Source: Pseudomonas graminis
GTDB lineage: Bacteria > Pseudomonadota > Gammaproteobacteria > Pseudomonadales > Pseudomonadaceae
Length of the DNA: 64,000 bases
Direction of reading: 5' to 3'
Assembly (NCBI RefSeq): GCF_900111735.1
Contig: NZ_FOHW01000010.1
Location: 62,001 to 126,000, forward strand
Below the pieces are notes generated by a model. It made no database searches, was not told where the DNA came from, and saw only the letters and a program-made list of their open reading frames with translations. Below, piece after piece: positions 30,206-40,859 of the stretch (position 1 is the first letter of the stretch; the number at the start of each line of letters is the position of its first letter). The translations under genes and the position numbers were made by a program.

Positions 30206-33200
30206 ATGAAAAGAATGCTGATTAACGCAACTCAACCCGAAGAGTTGCGTGTTGCGCTGGTAGACGGCCAGCGCCTCTACGACCTGGACATCGAATCCGG
30301 GGCCCGCGAACAGAAGAAGGCCAACATCTATAAAGGCCGGATCACGCGTATCGAACCCAGCCTTGAAGCCGCGTTTGTCGACTTCGGCTCCGAGCGTCAC
30401 GGCTTTCTGCCGCTGAAAGAAATCTCCCGCGAATACTTCAAGAAGTCGCCTGAAGGCCGCGTCAACATCAAGGACGTCCTGAGCGAAGGCCAGGAAGTCA
30501 TCGTTCAGGTCGAGAAAGAAGAGCGTGGCAACAAGGGCGCGGCCCTGACCACGTTCATCAGCCTCGCAGGCCGTTATCTGGTCCTGATGCCGAACAACCC
30601 GCGCGCCGGCGGCATCTCGCGTCGTATCGAAGGCGAAGAGCGCAATGAACTGCGTGAAGCGCTGAACGGCCTGATCGCCCCTGCCGACATGGGGCTGATC
30701 GTTCGTACTGCCGGTCTTGGCCGCAGCAGCGAAGAAATGCAGTGGGACCTCGATTACCTGCTGCAACTGTGGACCGCGATCAAAGAGGCTTCCCTCGACC
30801 GCTCCGCGCCGTTCCTGATCTATCAGGAAAGCAACGTCATCATCCGCGCCATCCGCGACTATCTGCGCCAGGACATCGGCGAAGTGCTGATCGACAGCGT
30901 TGAAGCCCAGGAAGAAGCGCTGACGTTCATTCGTCAGGTGATGCCGCAGTACGCCAGCAAGATCAAACTCTACGAAGACAGCGTTCCGCTGTTCAACCGT
31001 TTCCAGATCGAAAGCCAGATCGAAACCGCCTTCCAGCGTGTCGTCGAACTGCCTTCCGGTGGCTCCATCGTCATCGATCCGACCGAAGCCCTGGTGTCCA
31101 TCGACATCAACTCGGCGCGCGCCACCAAAGGCAGCGACATCGAAGAGACCGCCCTGCAGACCAACCTTGAAGCGGCTGAGGAAATCGCCCGTCAACTGCG
31201 TCTGCGCGACATCGGCGGTCTGATCGTCATCGACTTCATCGACATGACCCCGGCCAAGAACCAGCGCGCCGTGGAAGAAAAGGTCCGTGAAAGCCTCGAG
31301 GCCGACCGCGCCCGCGTTCAGGTCGGTCGCATCTCGCGCTTCGGCCTGCTGGAAATGTCCCGTCAGCGTCTGCGTCCCTCCCTGGGCGAGAGCAGCGGCA
31401 TTGTCTGCCCGCGTTGCAACGGCACCGGCATCATCCGTGACGTTGAATCGCTGTCGCTGGCCATCCTGCGCCTGATCGAAGAAGAAGCGCTGAAAGACCG
31501 CACTGCCGAAGTGCGTGCTCAAGTGCCGATCCCGGTCGCTGCGTTCCTGCTCAACGAAAAACGCAACTCGATCACCAAGATCGAACTGCGCACCCGCGCG
31601 CGCATCATCATCCTGCCGAACGACCATCTCGAGACGCCGCACTTCGAAGTGCAGCGTCTGCGTGATGACAGTCCGGAAGCTCACAGCCTGCAGACCAGCT
31701 ATGAAATCGCTGCCGCTGCTGCTGAAGTGGAAGAAGTGGCACCGCCTGCCGCCGCTACCCGCACCCTGGTTCGCCAGGAAGCGGCAGTCAAGACCGCCCC
31801 GGCCCGCGCCAATGCACCGGTTCCGGTTGAAGCCGCTGCGCCGGTCGCCGCTGCCCCCGCACCGGTCGCCCACGAGCCAAGCCTGTTCAAAGGTCTGGTG
31901 AAATCGCTGGTCAGCCTGTTCGCTTCCAAGGAAGAGCCTGCTCCCGCGCCTGCGGCCGTGGTCGAAAAACCGGCTGCCGAGCGTCCTGCGCGCAACGACG
32001 AGCGCCGTAATGGCCGTCAGCAGAGCCGCAGCCGTAACGGTCGCCGTGACGAGGAACGCAAGCCGCGTGAAGAACGTGCGCCGCGTGCCGATCGCGAAGA
32101 ACGCGCACCTCGTGAAGAACGTGCCCCACGTGAGGAGCGCGCGCCTCGTGAAGAGCGTGCAACGCGCGAGCCGCGTGAGACCCGTGACGAAACCACTGCA
32201 CCACGCGAAGAGCGTCCGGCCCGTGCGCCGCGCGAAGAGCGTCAACCACGTACCTCGCGTGAAGACCGCAAGCCTCGTGAAGAGCGTGTGCGTGAACTGC
32301 GTGAGCCGATCGATGCCGCTCCGGCTGTCAATCTGCCCCGCGAAGAACGCCCTGAGCGCGCCCCGCGTGAAGAGCGTCAGCCACGTGCGCCGCGTGAAGA
32401 GCGCCAACCACGAGCTGAACAGGCTCCAGTTGCTGTCGAAGACGAAGCCCTGCTGACCACCGAAGAGCAACAGGATGACAACCAGGAGCACGCCGAAGGC
32501 GATCGCCCTCGTCGTCGTTCACGCGGTCAGCGTCGTCGCAGCAACCGTCGCGAGCGTCAGCGTGATGCCAACGGCAATGAAATCGAAGGCAGCGAAGGCG
32601 TTGAGGGTTCAGAAGGTTCTGAAGCCATTAACGGCGAAGGCAACGAGCACGGTCATGAGTCCCATGACGAAGTGCACGCGAACGCAGACCGCGGCAATGT
32701 CGCCGCCAGTGCAAGCGTTGCTGCCGTAGCGGAGCGCGTTATCAGCGCCACTGCCGAAGCCGATGCCCACCGCCAGGCTGAACGCGCCACCGCATCCGTT
32801 GACGCCAGCGCGACTGACGCTGCACCGGCCGCTCAGGCTTTCGAAGCAGCACCAGAAGCACCGGTCGTCGAGGCCCCTGCGCCTGAAGCCAAGCGTTCGG
32901 TTATGCCGGAAGTTGAAGTGGCCACATTCGACGCCTCGCTGAGCCCGTTCGAACGTCAGGTGAAAGCAGCTGCTGAAGCCGAATCGAACGACGCGCCAGC
33001 CAGTGCCGAGATCCCGGTCGCTGTTGACGTGCCCGCGTTCATGGAAGCTCCGGCTTCTGCACCGGTCCACGAGGTCGTTGAAGTGGCCGTCGCTGAGCCG
33101 GTTCACGTCGTGGAGCCTGTTGAGGCGGCAGAGCCTGTCAAAGCACCTGAGCTCGTTCAGATTACTGAACCTGCACAAGCTGCAGAGCCCGTGCAGGCCA

Positions 33201-33514
33201 AGGCCTCGGAAATCGATGCGCCAACAGTGGTTGAACCGGCTGCCCAACAGCCTGTAGCGGCTGAACCGGTCATCGCGCCAGCCGTCGAAGCGCCAGCTCA
33301 GACCGCAGCACCGGAAATCGTCGCCGCACCAGTGGCAGTCGAAACTCCTCAGGCGCCGGTTGCAGAACCTGTTGCTGAAGAGACGCCAGCGCTTCCGGTT
33401 GCCAGCAATGGCCGTGCACCGAACGATCCTCGTGAAGTGCGCCGCCGTCGTCTGGAAGCCGAGCGTCAGCAGAAAGAGGCGCAAGCCTCGGATGAGCCTA
33501 AGCCGCTCGTTTAA
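30206..33514 (+). CDS. rne: Ribonuclease E
   Basis: 1102 residues. The catalytic half holds an S1 domain (about 35-120), the DNase I-like site with D300 and D343 (VSIDINSAR and VIDFIDM), and the zinc link C401/C404 in CPRCNGTG. Residues 530 onward form the low-complexity scaffold of the RNA degradosome: a basic part with many PREER-type repeats (about 620-750), an Ala/Pro/Glu-rich part, and a C-terminal NDPREVRRR motif. The start [10 protein letters not shown] is the conserved one. Confidence 0.96.
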   Translation: MKRMLINATQPEELRVALVDGQRLYDLDIESGAREQKKANIYKGRITRIEPSLEAAFVDFGSERHGFLPLKEISREYFKKSPEGRVNIKDVLSEGQEVIVQVEKEERGNKGAALTTFISLAGRYLVLMPNNPRAGGISRRIEGEERNELREALNGLIAPADMGLIVRTAGLGRSSEEMQWDLDYLLQLWTAIKEASLDRSAPFLIYQESNVIIRAIRDYLRQDIGEVLIDSVEAQEEALTFIRQVMPQYASKIKLYEDSVPLFNRFQIESQIETAFQRVVELPSGGSIVIDPTEALVSIDINSARATKGSDIEETALQTNLEAAEEIARQLRLRDIGGLIVIDFIDMTPAKNQRAVEEKVRESLEADRARVQVGRISRFGLLEMSRQRLRPSLGESSGIVCPRCNGTGIIRDVESLSLAILRLIEEEALKDRTAEVRAQVPIPVAAFLLNEKRNSITKIELRTRARIIILPNDHLETPHFEVQRLRDDSPEAHSLQTSYEIAAAAAEVEEVAPPAAATRTLVRQEAAVKTAPARANAPVPVEAAAPVAAAPAPVAHEPSLFKGLVKSLVSLFASKEEPAPAPAAVVEKPAAERPARNDERRNGRQQSRSRNGRRDEERKPREERAPRADREERAPREERAPREERAPREERATREPRETRDETTAPREERPARAPREERQPRTSREDRKPREERVRELREPIDAAPAVNLPREERPERAPREERQPRAPREERQPRAEQAPVAVEDEALLTTEEQQDDNQEHAEGDRPRRRSRGQRRRSNRRERQRDANGNEIEGSEGVEGSEGSEAINGEGNEHGHESHDEVHANADRGNVAASASVAAVAERVISATAEADAHRQAERATASVDASATDAAPAAQAFEAAPEAPVVEAPAPEAKRSVMPEVEVATFDASLSPFERQVKAAAEAESNDAPASAEIPVAVDVPAFMEAPASAPVHEVVEVAVAEPVHVVEPVEAAEPVKAPELVQITEPAQAAEPVQAKASEIDAPTVVEPAAQQPVAAEPVIAPAVEAPAQTAAPEIVAAPVAVETPQAPVAEPVAEETPALPVASNGRAPNDPREVRRRRLEAERQQKEAQASDEPKPLV

Positions 33515-33526
33515 TCGCCGGTAAAT

Positions 33527-33564
33527 GAAAAGCCCCACCTGTGTGAGCAGGTGGGGCTTTTTTA
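33527..33564 (+). terminator. Intrinsic terminator after rne
   Basis: AAAAGCCCCACCT pairs with AGGTGGGGCTTTT over a short loop, followed by further T. It lies 12 bases after the rne stop and just before the convergent gene at 33615. Confidence 0.9.
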
Positions 33565-33614
33565 TGCCTGGCGTTTAGGAGTGTGGAAGTTAGCGCGGTT
33601 GGGCTTGACTGAGA

Positions 33615-34211
33615 TCAGCGCGGTTTAAAGGTCAACGCAGCAGGCACGTCTACATCCCACAACACACCCGGGTCGTCGACCTCGACCTCCTTGATCCGCG
33701 CGCCCTGGAAAAGCCGCTTGGCGCCCTTCTCCCCAGCCAGTGCCATGAGCGCTGGCCCGAACGCACGACCAAAAGCGACAGGATGCCCATACCGTCCGCC
33801 ATGGACCGGCACGCTGATGGCGTCGTCCTCCACCGAACGCGTTAAGCGCTCGAGTGTGTCCACATGAATGAAGGGCATGTCGCCCAAGGCAATCAACCAG
33901 CCGCGATGGGCGGGCTCGGCCGAGACGGCAGCGGCGATGCTGTCGCCCATGCCGGGGGAATCCAGCACCACCACTTCATAGCCATGGCGCAGGCCCAACT
34001 CGGCAACGCTGCAGTAGTCGGATCGGGTCAACAGGACGGTTTTGTCGGCGAAGGGTTTTACGTTGGCGAGCACCTGTTCCAGCACCGATCGCTCCATGCC
34101 ATCACGCCCGACGCATTGCGCGAGCAGTTTGTTGCGGTGGTGACCGGCAACCGCTCGGTAACGGCTGCCGAGGCCCGCAGCCAGCACGATGGCACACAGG
34201 GTGTCACTCAT
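33615..34211 (-). CDS. MobA-like/MocA-type nucleotidyltransferase
   Basis: 198 residues. The N-terminal LAAGLGSRY and ALGDMPF (metal-binding Asp) mark the MobA/MocA NTP-transferase family, which attaches CMP or GMP to molybdopterin or acts on other sugars and cofactors. The start ATG has GAGGG seven bases upstream. No other molybdenum-cofactor gene is nearby, so the substrate is open. Confidence 0.82.
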   Translation of the reverse strand: MSDTLCAIVLAAGLGSRYRAVAGHHRNKLLAQCVGRDGMERSVLEQVLANVKPFADKTVLLTRSDYCSVAELGLRHGYEVVVLDSPGMGDSIAAAVSAEPAHRGWLIALGDMPFIHVDTLERLTRSVEDDAISVPVHGGRYGHPVAFGRAFGPALMALAGEKGAKRLFQGARIKEVEVDDPGVLWDVDVPAALTFKPR

Positions 34212-34277
34212 GTTCAACCCTCATGGGATACACGATGACTGAAGCTCAGCCGGGGAAAGGCGATCCCCGGTTCTTGC

Positions 34278-35297
34278 TCAATACAGATTGGGTTCCATTT
34301 CCAGCGCAACGCCGAAGCGTTCGAGAATGTCCGCCTGGATCCGCTGCGCAAGGCCGAGCAATTGCCCGCCGGATGCCTCGCCATAGTTGACCAGTACCAA
34401 CGACTGCAGCGCGTGAACGCCAGCGTCGCCGTCACGAAAGCCCTTCCAGCCCGCCTGCTCGATCAACCAGCCGGCCGCCAGCTTTACCTGACCATCGGCC
34501 TGAGGGTAGCCGACCACGCCAGGATGGGTGAGCTTGATGGCAGCAACACGCTCGGCGGACACCAGCGGGTTCTTGAAGAAGCTCCCGGCATTGCCCAGCG
34601 TCGCGGGGTCCGGCAGTTTTTCGCTGCGAATGGCGCAGATCGCCCGGCTTACGTGCATCGGCGAAGGCTGTTTGATGCCTTGCTCTTCCAGGCGCTGACG
34701 CACCGGACCGTAATCGAGATGAAGGTTGGCCGAATAGCTGAGCTTGAAGCGAACCCGCAGGATCAGCCAGCGATTTGGCTGATGCTTGAACAGGCTGTCC
34801 CGATAACCGAACTCGCAGTCGGCCAGGGCAAATTCCCGCAACTCGCCGCTGTGTCGGTCGATCGCCGTGAGACTGTGGAAAACATCCTTGAGCTCAACGC
34901 CGTAAGCGCCGATGTTTTGCATCGGTGCAGCGCCGACGGTACCGGGGATCAGGCTGAGGTTTTCCAGCCCGGCCAACCCCTGGGCGAGCGTGTCCAGCAC
35001 GAAAGGATGCCAGGGCTCGCCCGCCTCCGCTTCGACAATGGCGCCGTCGCAATCCTCGTGAACGATCCGGATGCCGCGGTTGGCCATGCGCAACACGAGG
35101 GCATCGACATCACGGGTCAGCAGCAAGTTACTGCCGCCGCCGATGACCATCAACGGCACGTCGTGGCTGGCCGAATACGCGAGGGCCTCGCGAACGTCGT
35201 CGTCGTTGAACGCCTCGGCAAAACGCCGGGCATGCACATCCACGCCGAACGTGTTGTAGGCTTTGAGAGACACCTCGTGTTGCACATTCAGCGTCAT
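34278..35297 (-). CDS. murB: UDP-N-acetylenolpyruvoylglucosamine reductase
   Basis: 339 residues, FAD enzyme of peptidoglycan precursor synthesis. The FAD-binding domain carries GGGSNLLL and IPGTVGAAPMQNIGAYG, and the C-terminal domain has GNAGSFFKNP with the catalytic serine. Length fits the E. coli type I enzyme. The start overlaps the stop of a 16-codon frame (ATGA). Confidence 0.95.
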   Translation of the reverse strand: MTLNVQHEVSLKAYNTFGVDVHARRFAEAFNDDDVREALAYSASHDVPLMVIGGGSNLLLTRDVDALVLRMANRGIRIVHEDCDGAIVEAEAGEPWHPFVLDTLAQGLAGLENLSLIPGTVGAAPMQNIGAYGVELKDVFHSLTAIDRHSGELREFALADCEFGYRDSLFKHQPNRWLILRVRFKLSYSANLHLDYGPVRQRLEEQGIKQPSPMHVSRAICAIRSEKLPDPATLGNAGSFFKNPLVSAERVAAIKLTHPGVVGYPQADGQVKLAAGWLIEQAGWKGFRDGDAGVHALQSLVLVNYGEASGGQLLGLAQRIQADILERFGVALEMEPNLY

Positions 35298-35344
35298 GGG
35301 TGCATCCGCGAAAACAGTGGAAGAACGACCAGAGCCATGCTCAT
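35294..35344 (-). CDS. 16-codon frame bridging kdsB and murB
   Basis: An ATG overlaps the kdsB stop (TGATG), and the frame of 16 residues ([16 protein letters not shown]) ends in a TGA overlapping the murB ATG. It fills the space where P. aeruginosa has ptpA. It could be a coupling leader or the remnant of a deleted gene. There is no evidence that the peptide itself has a function. Confidence 0.3.
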   Translation of the reverse strand: MSMALVVLPLFSRMHP

Positions 35345-36108
35345 CAAACCTCCAGCAGACGACGAACGCGTTCCAGGTCTTCAGCGGTGTCTACGCCGGC
35401 CGGGGGCGCCTCAAGGGCGTCGGCCACATGAATGCGCACGCCGTGCCAGAGTGCACGCAACTGCTCGAGGTTTTCGGTGTTTTCCAGCCAGCATGGGCCC
35501 CAGCTGACGAAGTCGTGGAGGAACCCGGCGCGGTAGGCATAAATGCCGATATGGCGGCGATACGGCACGCCTTGCGGCAGCTCGTCGCGGGTCTTCGCGA
35601 GCGCATCGCGAGCCCAGGGCAGCGGCGCGCGGCTGAAGGTCAGCGCCAGGCCATTGAGGTCCGAGCAGACCTTGACCACGTTGGGGTTGAACAGCGATGC
35701 CACGTCCTCGATCGGCTCGGCGAGGGTCGACATGCGCGCTTCAGGGTGCGCGGCGAGGTTGTCGGCGACCTGATCGATCACGGCGGGCGGAATCATCGGT
35801 TCGTCGCCCTGGACGTTGACCACGATGGCGTCGTCGGCCAAACCCAGCTTGGCGGCGACTTCCGCCAGGCGGTCGGTGCCGGAGTTGTGATCGTCGCGGG
35901 TCATCAGCACTTCGGCGCCGAAGGCCTGGCAAGCCTCAACGATGCGCTGATCATCGGTGGCAACCACCACACGCTCTGCGCTGCTCTTTCGCGCCTGTTC
36001 CCAGACGTGCTGGATCATCGGCTTGCCGGCGATGGTTTTCAGCGGCTTGCCCGGAAAGCGACTCGAACCGTAGCGCGCCGGAATGACAACGGTAAACGCT
36101 GCGGTCAT
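35344..36108 (-). CDS. kdsB: 3-deoxy-manno-octulosonate cytidylyltransferase
   Basis: 254 residues. It activates KDO to CMP-KDO for the lipid A core. [15 protein letters not shown] at the N-terminus is the nucleotide-binding signature and NVQGDEPMI holds a metal-binding aspartate. The start overlaps the stop of the Trm112-like gene as ATGA. Confidence 0.96.
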   Translation of the reverse strand: MTAAFTVVIPARYGSSRFPGKPLKTIAGKPMIQHVWEQARKSSAERVVVATDDQRIVEACQAFGAEVLMTRDDHNSGTDRLAEVAAKLGLADDAIVVNVQGDEPMIPPAVIDQVADNLAAHPEARMSTLAEPIEDVASLFNPNVVKVCSDLNGLALTFSRAPLPWARDALAKTRDELPQGVPYRRHIGIYAYRAGFLHDFVSWGPCWLENTENLEQLRALWHGVRIHVADALEAPPAGVDTAEDLERVRRLLEV

Positions 36109-36290
36109 TTGTCCAGACGCTCGTCGGTGGTGAGGGTCCGCGCTTCGCTTTCCAGCATTACCGGGATGCCGTCGCGAATCGGATAGGCAAGGCCGGCGCC
36201 TTTGCTGATCAGCTCGGTTTTGTCGGCGCTGAGCTTGAGCGGACCCTTGCAGATCGGGCAGGCAAGAATGTCGAGCAATTTGGTGTCCAT
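36105..36290 (-). CDS. Trm112-family zinc ribbon protein
   Basis: 61 residues, Trm112/YcaR-like. CPICKGPL holds one Cys pair; the second pair seen in other family members is missing. The start [12 protein letters not shown] has AGGA seven bases upstream; the frame stays open about 40 codons further upstream but that part overlaps lpxK and is not credible. It is conserved between lpxK and kdsB. Function in bacteria is unclear. Confidence 0.87.
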   Translation of the reverse strand: MDTKLLDILACPICKGPLKLSADKTELISKGAGLAYPIRDGIPVMLESEARTLTTDERLDK

Positions 36291-36307
36291 AAGAAATCCT
36301 GAGCGAG

Positions 36308-37303
36308 TCATGGCAAAAGACGGGTTAACTGCGAATCGAACCAACTGACGAACGCCGGCGAAGGCACGGCTTCCACGGCCAGGTACCACCAGTCCGGTGC
36401 GGCGAAGGATGCGCATTTGACGGCGTCCTTCTCGGTCATGACCACGGGCAATGCCGGGGTGAACGACAGTGCCTGGGCACTGAACACGGCGTGGTCGGCG
36501 AACGCATGTGGAACAGGCCGCCAGTGTAGTCCTTCGAGGGTGTTGAAGAAACGTTGCGGATTACCGATCCCGGCCACCGCATGGACCTGCTGCCCGGGCG
36601 GGAAATGATCGACCGGCCGGCGTTCACCGGTGACCAGGTTGACCAGCGCGGAGGGCTTGAGCTGAAACGCAAAGCCGTCTTCGCGATCCGCGGCCGCGCC
36701 GTTGTAAAGCAGCGCATCCACGCTGTGCAGCCGCTCCACCGGTTCGCGCAACGGGCCCGCCGGCAGGCAGCGGCGATTGCCGAGGCCGCGGACGGCATCG
36801 ATCAGGACCAGTTCGAGGTCGCGGTTCAGGCGATAGTGCTGCAGGCCGTCGTCGGAAAGGATGAGATCGAGGGACTCTTCAGCCAGCAAGGTGCGCACGG
36901 CTTGCGAGCGGTCCGGGTCGATCATCAGCGGCACGCCGGTGCGGTTGACGATCAGTAGCGGCTCATCGCCCGCGTGCTCCGGGGGCTGTTGCGGCAGTAC
37001 CCGCCAGGGCAGGCTCGGGGGCTTGGCGCCGTAACCCCGGCTGACCACACCGACGCGCAGCCCGCGCGCCCGGCAATGGTCGATCATCCAGAGAATCAGC
37101 GGCGTCTTGCCGGTGCCGCCAATGGTGATATTGCCGACGACCACGACCGGGACGGGCGCTTGATAGCTGTTGCCCTGCCCTGCAAGAAAACGCGCGCGCT
37201 TGCGGTTCACCACGCGCCGGTACAGGCATTCGAGCGGGCGCAGCAGCGCCAGCGCCGGATGGCCTTTGTACCAGGCGTCGAGCAGTCGGTCCGTGAATGC
37301 CAT
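36308..37303 (-). CDS. lpxK: Tetraacyldisaccharide 4'-kinase
   Basis: 331 residues, membrane-associated kinase of the Raetz lipid A pathway. The Walker A motif is in [14 protein letters not shown] and [10 protein letters not shown] is conserved. The start overlaps the exbD stop by one base (TGATG). Confidence 0.94.
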   Translation of the reverse strand: MAFTDRLLDAWYKGHPALALLRPLECLYRRVVNRKRARFLAGQGNSYQAPVPVVVVGNITIGGTGKTPLILWMIDHCRARGLRVGVVSRGYGAKPPSLPWRVLPQQPPEHAGDEPLLIVNRTGVPLMIDPDRSQAVRTLLAEESLDLILSDDGLQHYRLNRDLELVLIDAVRGLGNRRCLPAGPLREPVERLHSVDALLYNGAAADREDGFAFQLKPSALVNLVTGERRPVDHFPPGQQVHAVAGIGNPQRFFNTLEGLHWRPVPHAFADHAVFSAQALSFTPALPVVMTEKDAVKCASFAAPDWWYLAVEAVPSPAFVSWFDSQLTRLLP

Positions 37304-37734
37304 CAGTTAGCCGATGCGGCCTCGACGGTGGTCATGCGCAAATGAGCGAAACCGAGCTTGCCGGCGGCGTCCATGGCGGTAATCACCGCCTGATGGGGCG
37401 TCTTGCCATCGGCGCTGATCGACAGCGGCAGACTGGTGTCGCCCTCGGATTCCTTCTGTAGGGCATCGATGAGGGTTTCCAGTTTGCTGTCGCCCAGCAG
37501 GGTGTTGTTCACCGAATAAACGCCGTCGGCATTGATGGTGATGTCGAGGTGTTTTTTGTCGACGTCATCGGCCGAAGCACCGGTGACTGCCTGGGGCAGG
37601 TCGACGCGCAGCTGGGTTTCCCGGGTGAACGTCGTGGTCACGACGAAGAACAGCAGGAGGATGAACACCACGTCGATCAGCGACACCAGATTGATGTCGA
37701 TGGTCTCCCTGGGCTTGCGACGGCGGAATTTCAC
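37303..37734 (-). CDS. exbD: ExbD/TolR family biopolymer transport protein
   Basis: 143 residues. A short N-terminal cytoplasmic part, one membrane helix (about 16-38) with the conserved aspartate in [12 protein letters not shown], and a periplasmic domain. With the upstream ExbB it forms a proton-driven motor for TonB-type systems. GTG start, four-base overlap with the upstream gene. No tonB is seen nearby. Confidence 0.91.
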   Translation of the reverse strand: MKFRRRKPRETIDINLVSLIDVVFILLLFFVVTTTFTRETQLRVDLPQAVTGASADDVDKKHLDITINADGVYSVNNTLLGDSKLETLIDALQKESEGDTSLPLSISADGKTPHQAVITAMDAAGKLGFAHLRMTTVEAASAN

Positions 37735-38405
37735 TTCTTCTTGCCCTCGCCACGCGCGGCAGCCTTGATGTCGGGCTTGGCGTCGGTGAGGTCGACGTCA
37801 CGATCGCCCTGCACGACTTCCACCAGCTTGATTGCTTCCTGTTCCATGCCGACCACCAACTCGTCGACCCGGCTTTGCAGATAGCGGTGAAAGAAGATCG
37901 CGGGAATCGCGACGGTCAGGCCCGAGGCGGTGCAGATCAGCGCCTTGCCGATACCGCCGGCGAGCATACCGGCGTTGCCGGTCATGCCGCTGCTGGTGAA
38001 TGAGCTGAAGATATCGATCATGCCGAGGACGGTGCCCAGCAGACCCAGCAATGGCGCCATGGCAGCGATGGTGCCGAGTGTTGCCAGGTAGCGCTCGAGC
38101 TCGTGAATGACCCGGGCCGCGGCTTCCTCGATGCACTCTTTCATGATCTCGCGACCATGACGGGAATTGGCCAGACCGGCGGCGAGGATTTCACCCAGCG
38201 GCGAGTCGGCGCGCAGCTCCTTGAGCTTCTCGGCGCTCAGCTGGTTGTCCTGAATCCAGCGCCACACCTGGCCGAGCAAATGCGGCGGTGTGATGCGACT
38301 GGCGCGCAGGGTCCAGAGGCGTTCAATGATGATTCCGGCGGCGGCAATGGAACTCAAAATGATCGGCAGCATCATCCAGCCACCTGATTTGACCAGCTCC
38401 CACAC
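37731..38405 (-). CDS. exbB: MotA/TolQ/ExbB family proton channel protein
   Basis: 224 residues, three membrane segments (about 10-30, 120-145 and 155-180), TolQ/ExbB type. The start GTG giving MWELVKSGGWMM was chosen because AGGGGG lies about eight bases upstream; a GTG three codons earlier touches that sequence with no spacer. Confidence 0.91.
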   Translation of the reverse strand: MWELVKSGGWMMLPIILSSIAAAGIIIERLWTLRASRITPPHLLGQVWRWIQDNQLSAEKLKELRADSPLGEILAAGLANSRHGREIMKECIEEAAARVIHELERYLATLGTIAAMAPLLGLLGTVLGMIDIFSSFTSSGMTGNAGMLAGGIGKALICTASGLTVAIPAIFFHRYLQSRVDELVVGMEQEAIKLVEVVQGDRDVDLTDAKPDIKAAARGEGKKK

Positions 38406-38489
38406 AGCGTCCACCCCCTGAAAAAAAGTGGCGCCACTCTAACATAGCGTCGGCGCCTCGCCGAACGTGTCGATGAATAACCCTCCCTT

Positions 38490-40706
38490 TCAATCACGCC
38501 AGAAGCGTCGCGTCCTGCGTTCTGCCCAAGCTTCTTCGTAGGCGCCCAACTGCAGGGTGATGGCGCCCAGTTCTGCGCTGTCGTGAATCTCCATCCCTGA
38601 CCACGCGTACCGCGACATCACTAGAGGATGGGGATGACCGAACGCATTATTGCGGCCGCGGGAAATCAGCACATCGCGCGCCCCGACCGCGCGCAGGAAC
38701 GCCCGGGACGAGGAGCTGCGACTGCCGTGGTGAGGAGATTGCAGCCATTGGGCGCGGACGTCGAACCCGTCGTCGAGCATCGCGCGTTCCGCCTCGACGT
38801 CGATATCACCGGTGAGCAACAGCCGCTCGCCATTGGCTTCGACGCTGAGCACGCAAGAGGCTTGATTGCCCTCGGCGGCTTGCTCCCATATCCAGGTGGA
38901 GAAATTGACCTCATCCCACGTCCATGTTTCTCCGTTACGGCAGGACTCGGCTGACAACTCGGCAGGCATGCGCCCTACGTCACCCGCCAGCACTCTTGCA
39001 ACCGGCAGGCCTTTTCGAACGGCGGCGGCGCCACCAGCGTGGTCGGAATCGGCATGACTGAGCAGCAGCGTATCCAGCTGTCTGATTCCGGCGCGGCGAA
39101 TGGCCGGCAACACCACGCGCTCGCCGATATCGAAATCACCGAAACGCGGCCCCGCGTCATACAACAGTGTGTGGTCGCGGGTGCGCAGCAGAATGGAGAG
39201 CCCCTGCCCCACGTCCAGTTGCAACACTTCGACTTGCCCGGCGGGAACGGTTTTCTGCGGCGGGAAGACGCACAGCAACAGCATCGGCCAGCCCAACGGC
39301 CGCATGGGCACGCCTTTGGGCAGCAACAACAGCGCGGCGCCGAGCAGGCTGAGCGGCCAGACCCACACCGGCACATGCGGGCCGGTCCAGGCAGGGGCGA
39401 GATCGGCCATGAACGTCAGCCATCGAAACAGGCCGTCCATCGCGCCGCCTGCCAGCCACAGCAGGCTTTCGCCGATGAGCGGGATCGCCAGCAGCAGCGT
39501 CCCGAGCAACGCCAGAGGCAAAATCAACAGGCTCACCCACGGCACGGCGAGCAGATTGACGGCCGGGCCGCTCACGCTCACCGGCAGGTTCAGCGCCAGC
39601 AGCACCGGCAGCAGCCCCACCGCGATCAGCCATTGCGCGCGGGTCCAGCTCTGCAGCCAGCTCCACCGCCCGAGTCGCCCGCTGAAAATCAGCATCAGGA
39701 TGGCGACGGCCAGAAACGACAGCCAGAACCCCGGCCGCAACGTGATCAGCGGCTCGGCGATCAGCACCAGATTCAGCGCTAGCAACAGCGGCCACGTAGT
39801 GCCCAGATGGCGGAAACGCAGGCGCCAGACCAGCACCAGACCCAGCATGATGACAGCCCGCTGCACCGGCACTTCAAAGCCCGCCAGCACGCCGTAGGCC
39901 AACGCGCCCGCGAACGCCGCGATGCACGCCGAGGGCAGCCAGGGCAGAAACGGCGGCCACGCGCCCCATCGGGCCAACCCCGCGACGAGGCCGTAGAGCA
40001 AGCCGGCGAGCAGGCCGATGTGCGTTCCGGAAATGACCAGCAAGTGAACCGTTCCGGTGTCCTGCAGGACTTGCCAATCGGCGGCGCTCAGTCCGGAATC
40101 GTCACCGAGCACCAAAGCAGCCAGCCCGCCCTGTCGCCCCTGAGCATCCACACTGAGCAGGCGCTGGCGAATCCCGTCGCGCCAGTTGCCCCGGGCCGGT
40201 TCAAGCAACTGGCCGTCCACCACGGTGCCGGTGGCGCCAATGCGCTGGGCCAGCAGCCACGCCTGGTAATCGAAGGCGCCGGGATTGACCAGTCCACCGG
40301 GTCGCTTGAGCTTGACCGCCAGACGCCAGCGCTCGCCGCTGCTGATCGGCGGACCGCCATACCAGCCAATGCGGATCTGTTCGGGCAACTGCGCGCGTCG
40401 TGATACGGGATCATCCAGCTGAAACCGCACCACGCCGTCGATTGTCTGCGGCAGCCCGACGACGCGGCCTTCCAGCCAGAGCGTCTGCCCGTCGAGGCGC
40501 TCGGCCAGTCGGTCGTCCAGCGCCGACGACGCCGAGACGCAGGCCCAGGTCAGGCCGAGCAGGTAAAACGCCAAGGGGTAGGTGCGAAACGGCAGCAGCA
40601 TCAGCGCCATCACGGGCATCGCCAGCAGCAACCAGACCGGCGGTAATGCGGGCAAAAATCGTAGCGTCAGCAATCCGAGTGCGAGGGCGAGCATCCCTGT
40701 GCGCAT
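38490..40706 (-). CDS. comEC: ComEC/Rec2 DNA-uptake channel protein
   Basis: 738 residues. An N-terminal DUF4131 domain with membrane helices, a central competence channel domain with about ten helices (230-500), and a C-terminal metallo-beta-lactamase-like domain with SHADSDHAGG. It moves single-stranded DNA through the inner membrane during natural transformation. ATG start with AAGGAA upstream. Confidence 0.92.
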   Translation of the reverse strand: MRTGMLALALGLLTLRFLPALPPVWLLLAMPVMALMLLPFRTYPLAFYLLGLTWACVSASSALDDRLAERLDGQTLWLEGRVVGLPQTIDGVVRFQLDDPVSRRAQLPEQIRIGWYGGPPISSGERWRLAVKLKRPGGLVNPGAFDYQAWLLAQRIGATGTVVDGQLLEPARGNWRDGIRQRLLSVDAQGRQGGLAALVLGDDSGLSAADWQVLQDTGTVHLLVISGTHIGLLAGLLYGLVAGLARWGAWPPFLPWLPSACIAAFAGALAYGVLAGFEVPVQRAVIMLGLVLVWRLRFRHLGTTWPLLLALNLVLIAEPLITLRPGFWLSFLAVAILMLIFSGRLGRWSWLQSWTRAQWLIAVGLLPVLLALNLPVSVSGPAVNLLAVPWVSLLILPLALLGTLLLAIPLIGESLLWLAGGAMDGLFRWLTFMADLAPAWTGPHVPVWVWPLSLLGAALLLLPKGVPMRPLGWPMLLLCVFPPQKTVPAGQVEVLQLDVGQGLSILLRTRDHTLLYDAGPRFGDFDIGERVVLPAIRRAGIRQLDTLLLSHADSDHAGGAAAVRKGLPVARVLAGDVGRMPAELSAESCRNGETWTWDEVNFSTWIWEQAAEGNQASCVLSVEANGERLLLTGDIDVEAERAMLDDGFDVRAQWLQSPHHGSRSSSSRAFLRAVGARDVLISRGRNNAFGHPHPLVMSRYAWSGMEIHDSAELGAITLQLGAYEEAWAERRTRRFWRD

Positions 40707-40859
40707 GAGGCTTTCCTTGTCTGCGGGTGAAATCGACCTCCATGGCTTAGTCGATGCCCCGGCACGCGCGCTTATTAATTGTCACAAAGTCTGAATTTGC
40801 GTTTGCGACTATCCGTGCATACTTCCCCGAATTTCCCGCCCACATCCCCGGATTCCCGT

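Noticed and set aside
30116..32491. Open frame of about 791 codons antisense to rne
   Set aside because: It mirrors the strongly biased codons and the Arg/Glu repeats of RNase E, giving a Phe/Thr/Arg-rich artefact. RNase E has full domain evidence on the other strand.
39039..39897. Open frames antisense to comEC
   Set aside because: Their Gln/Arg/His-rich composition is a shadow of Leu-rich membrane segments in ComEC.
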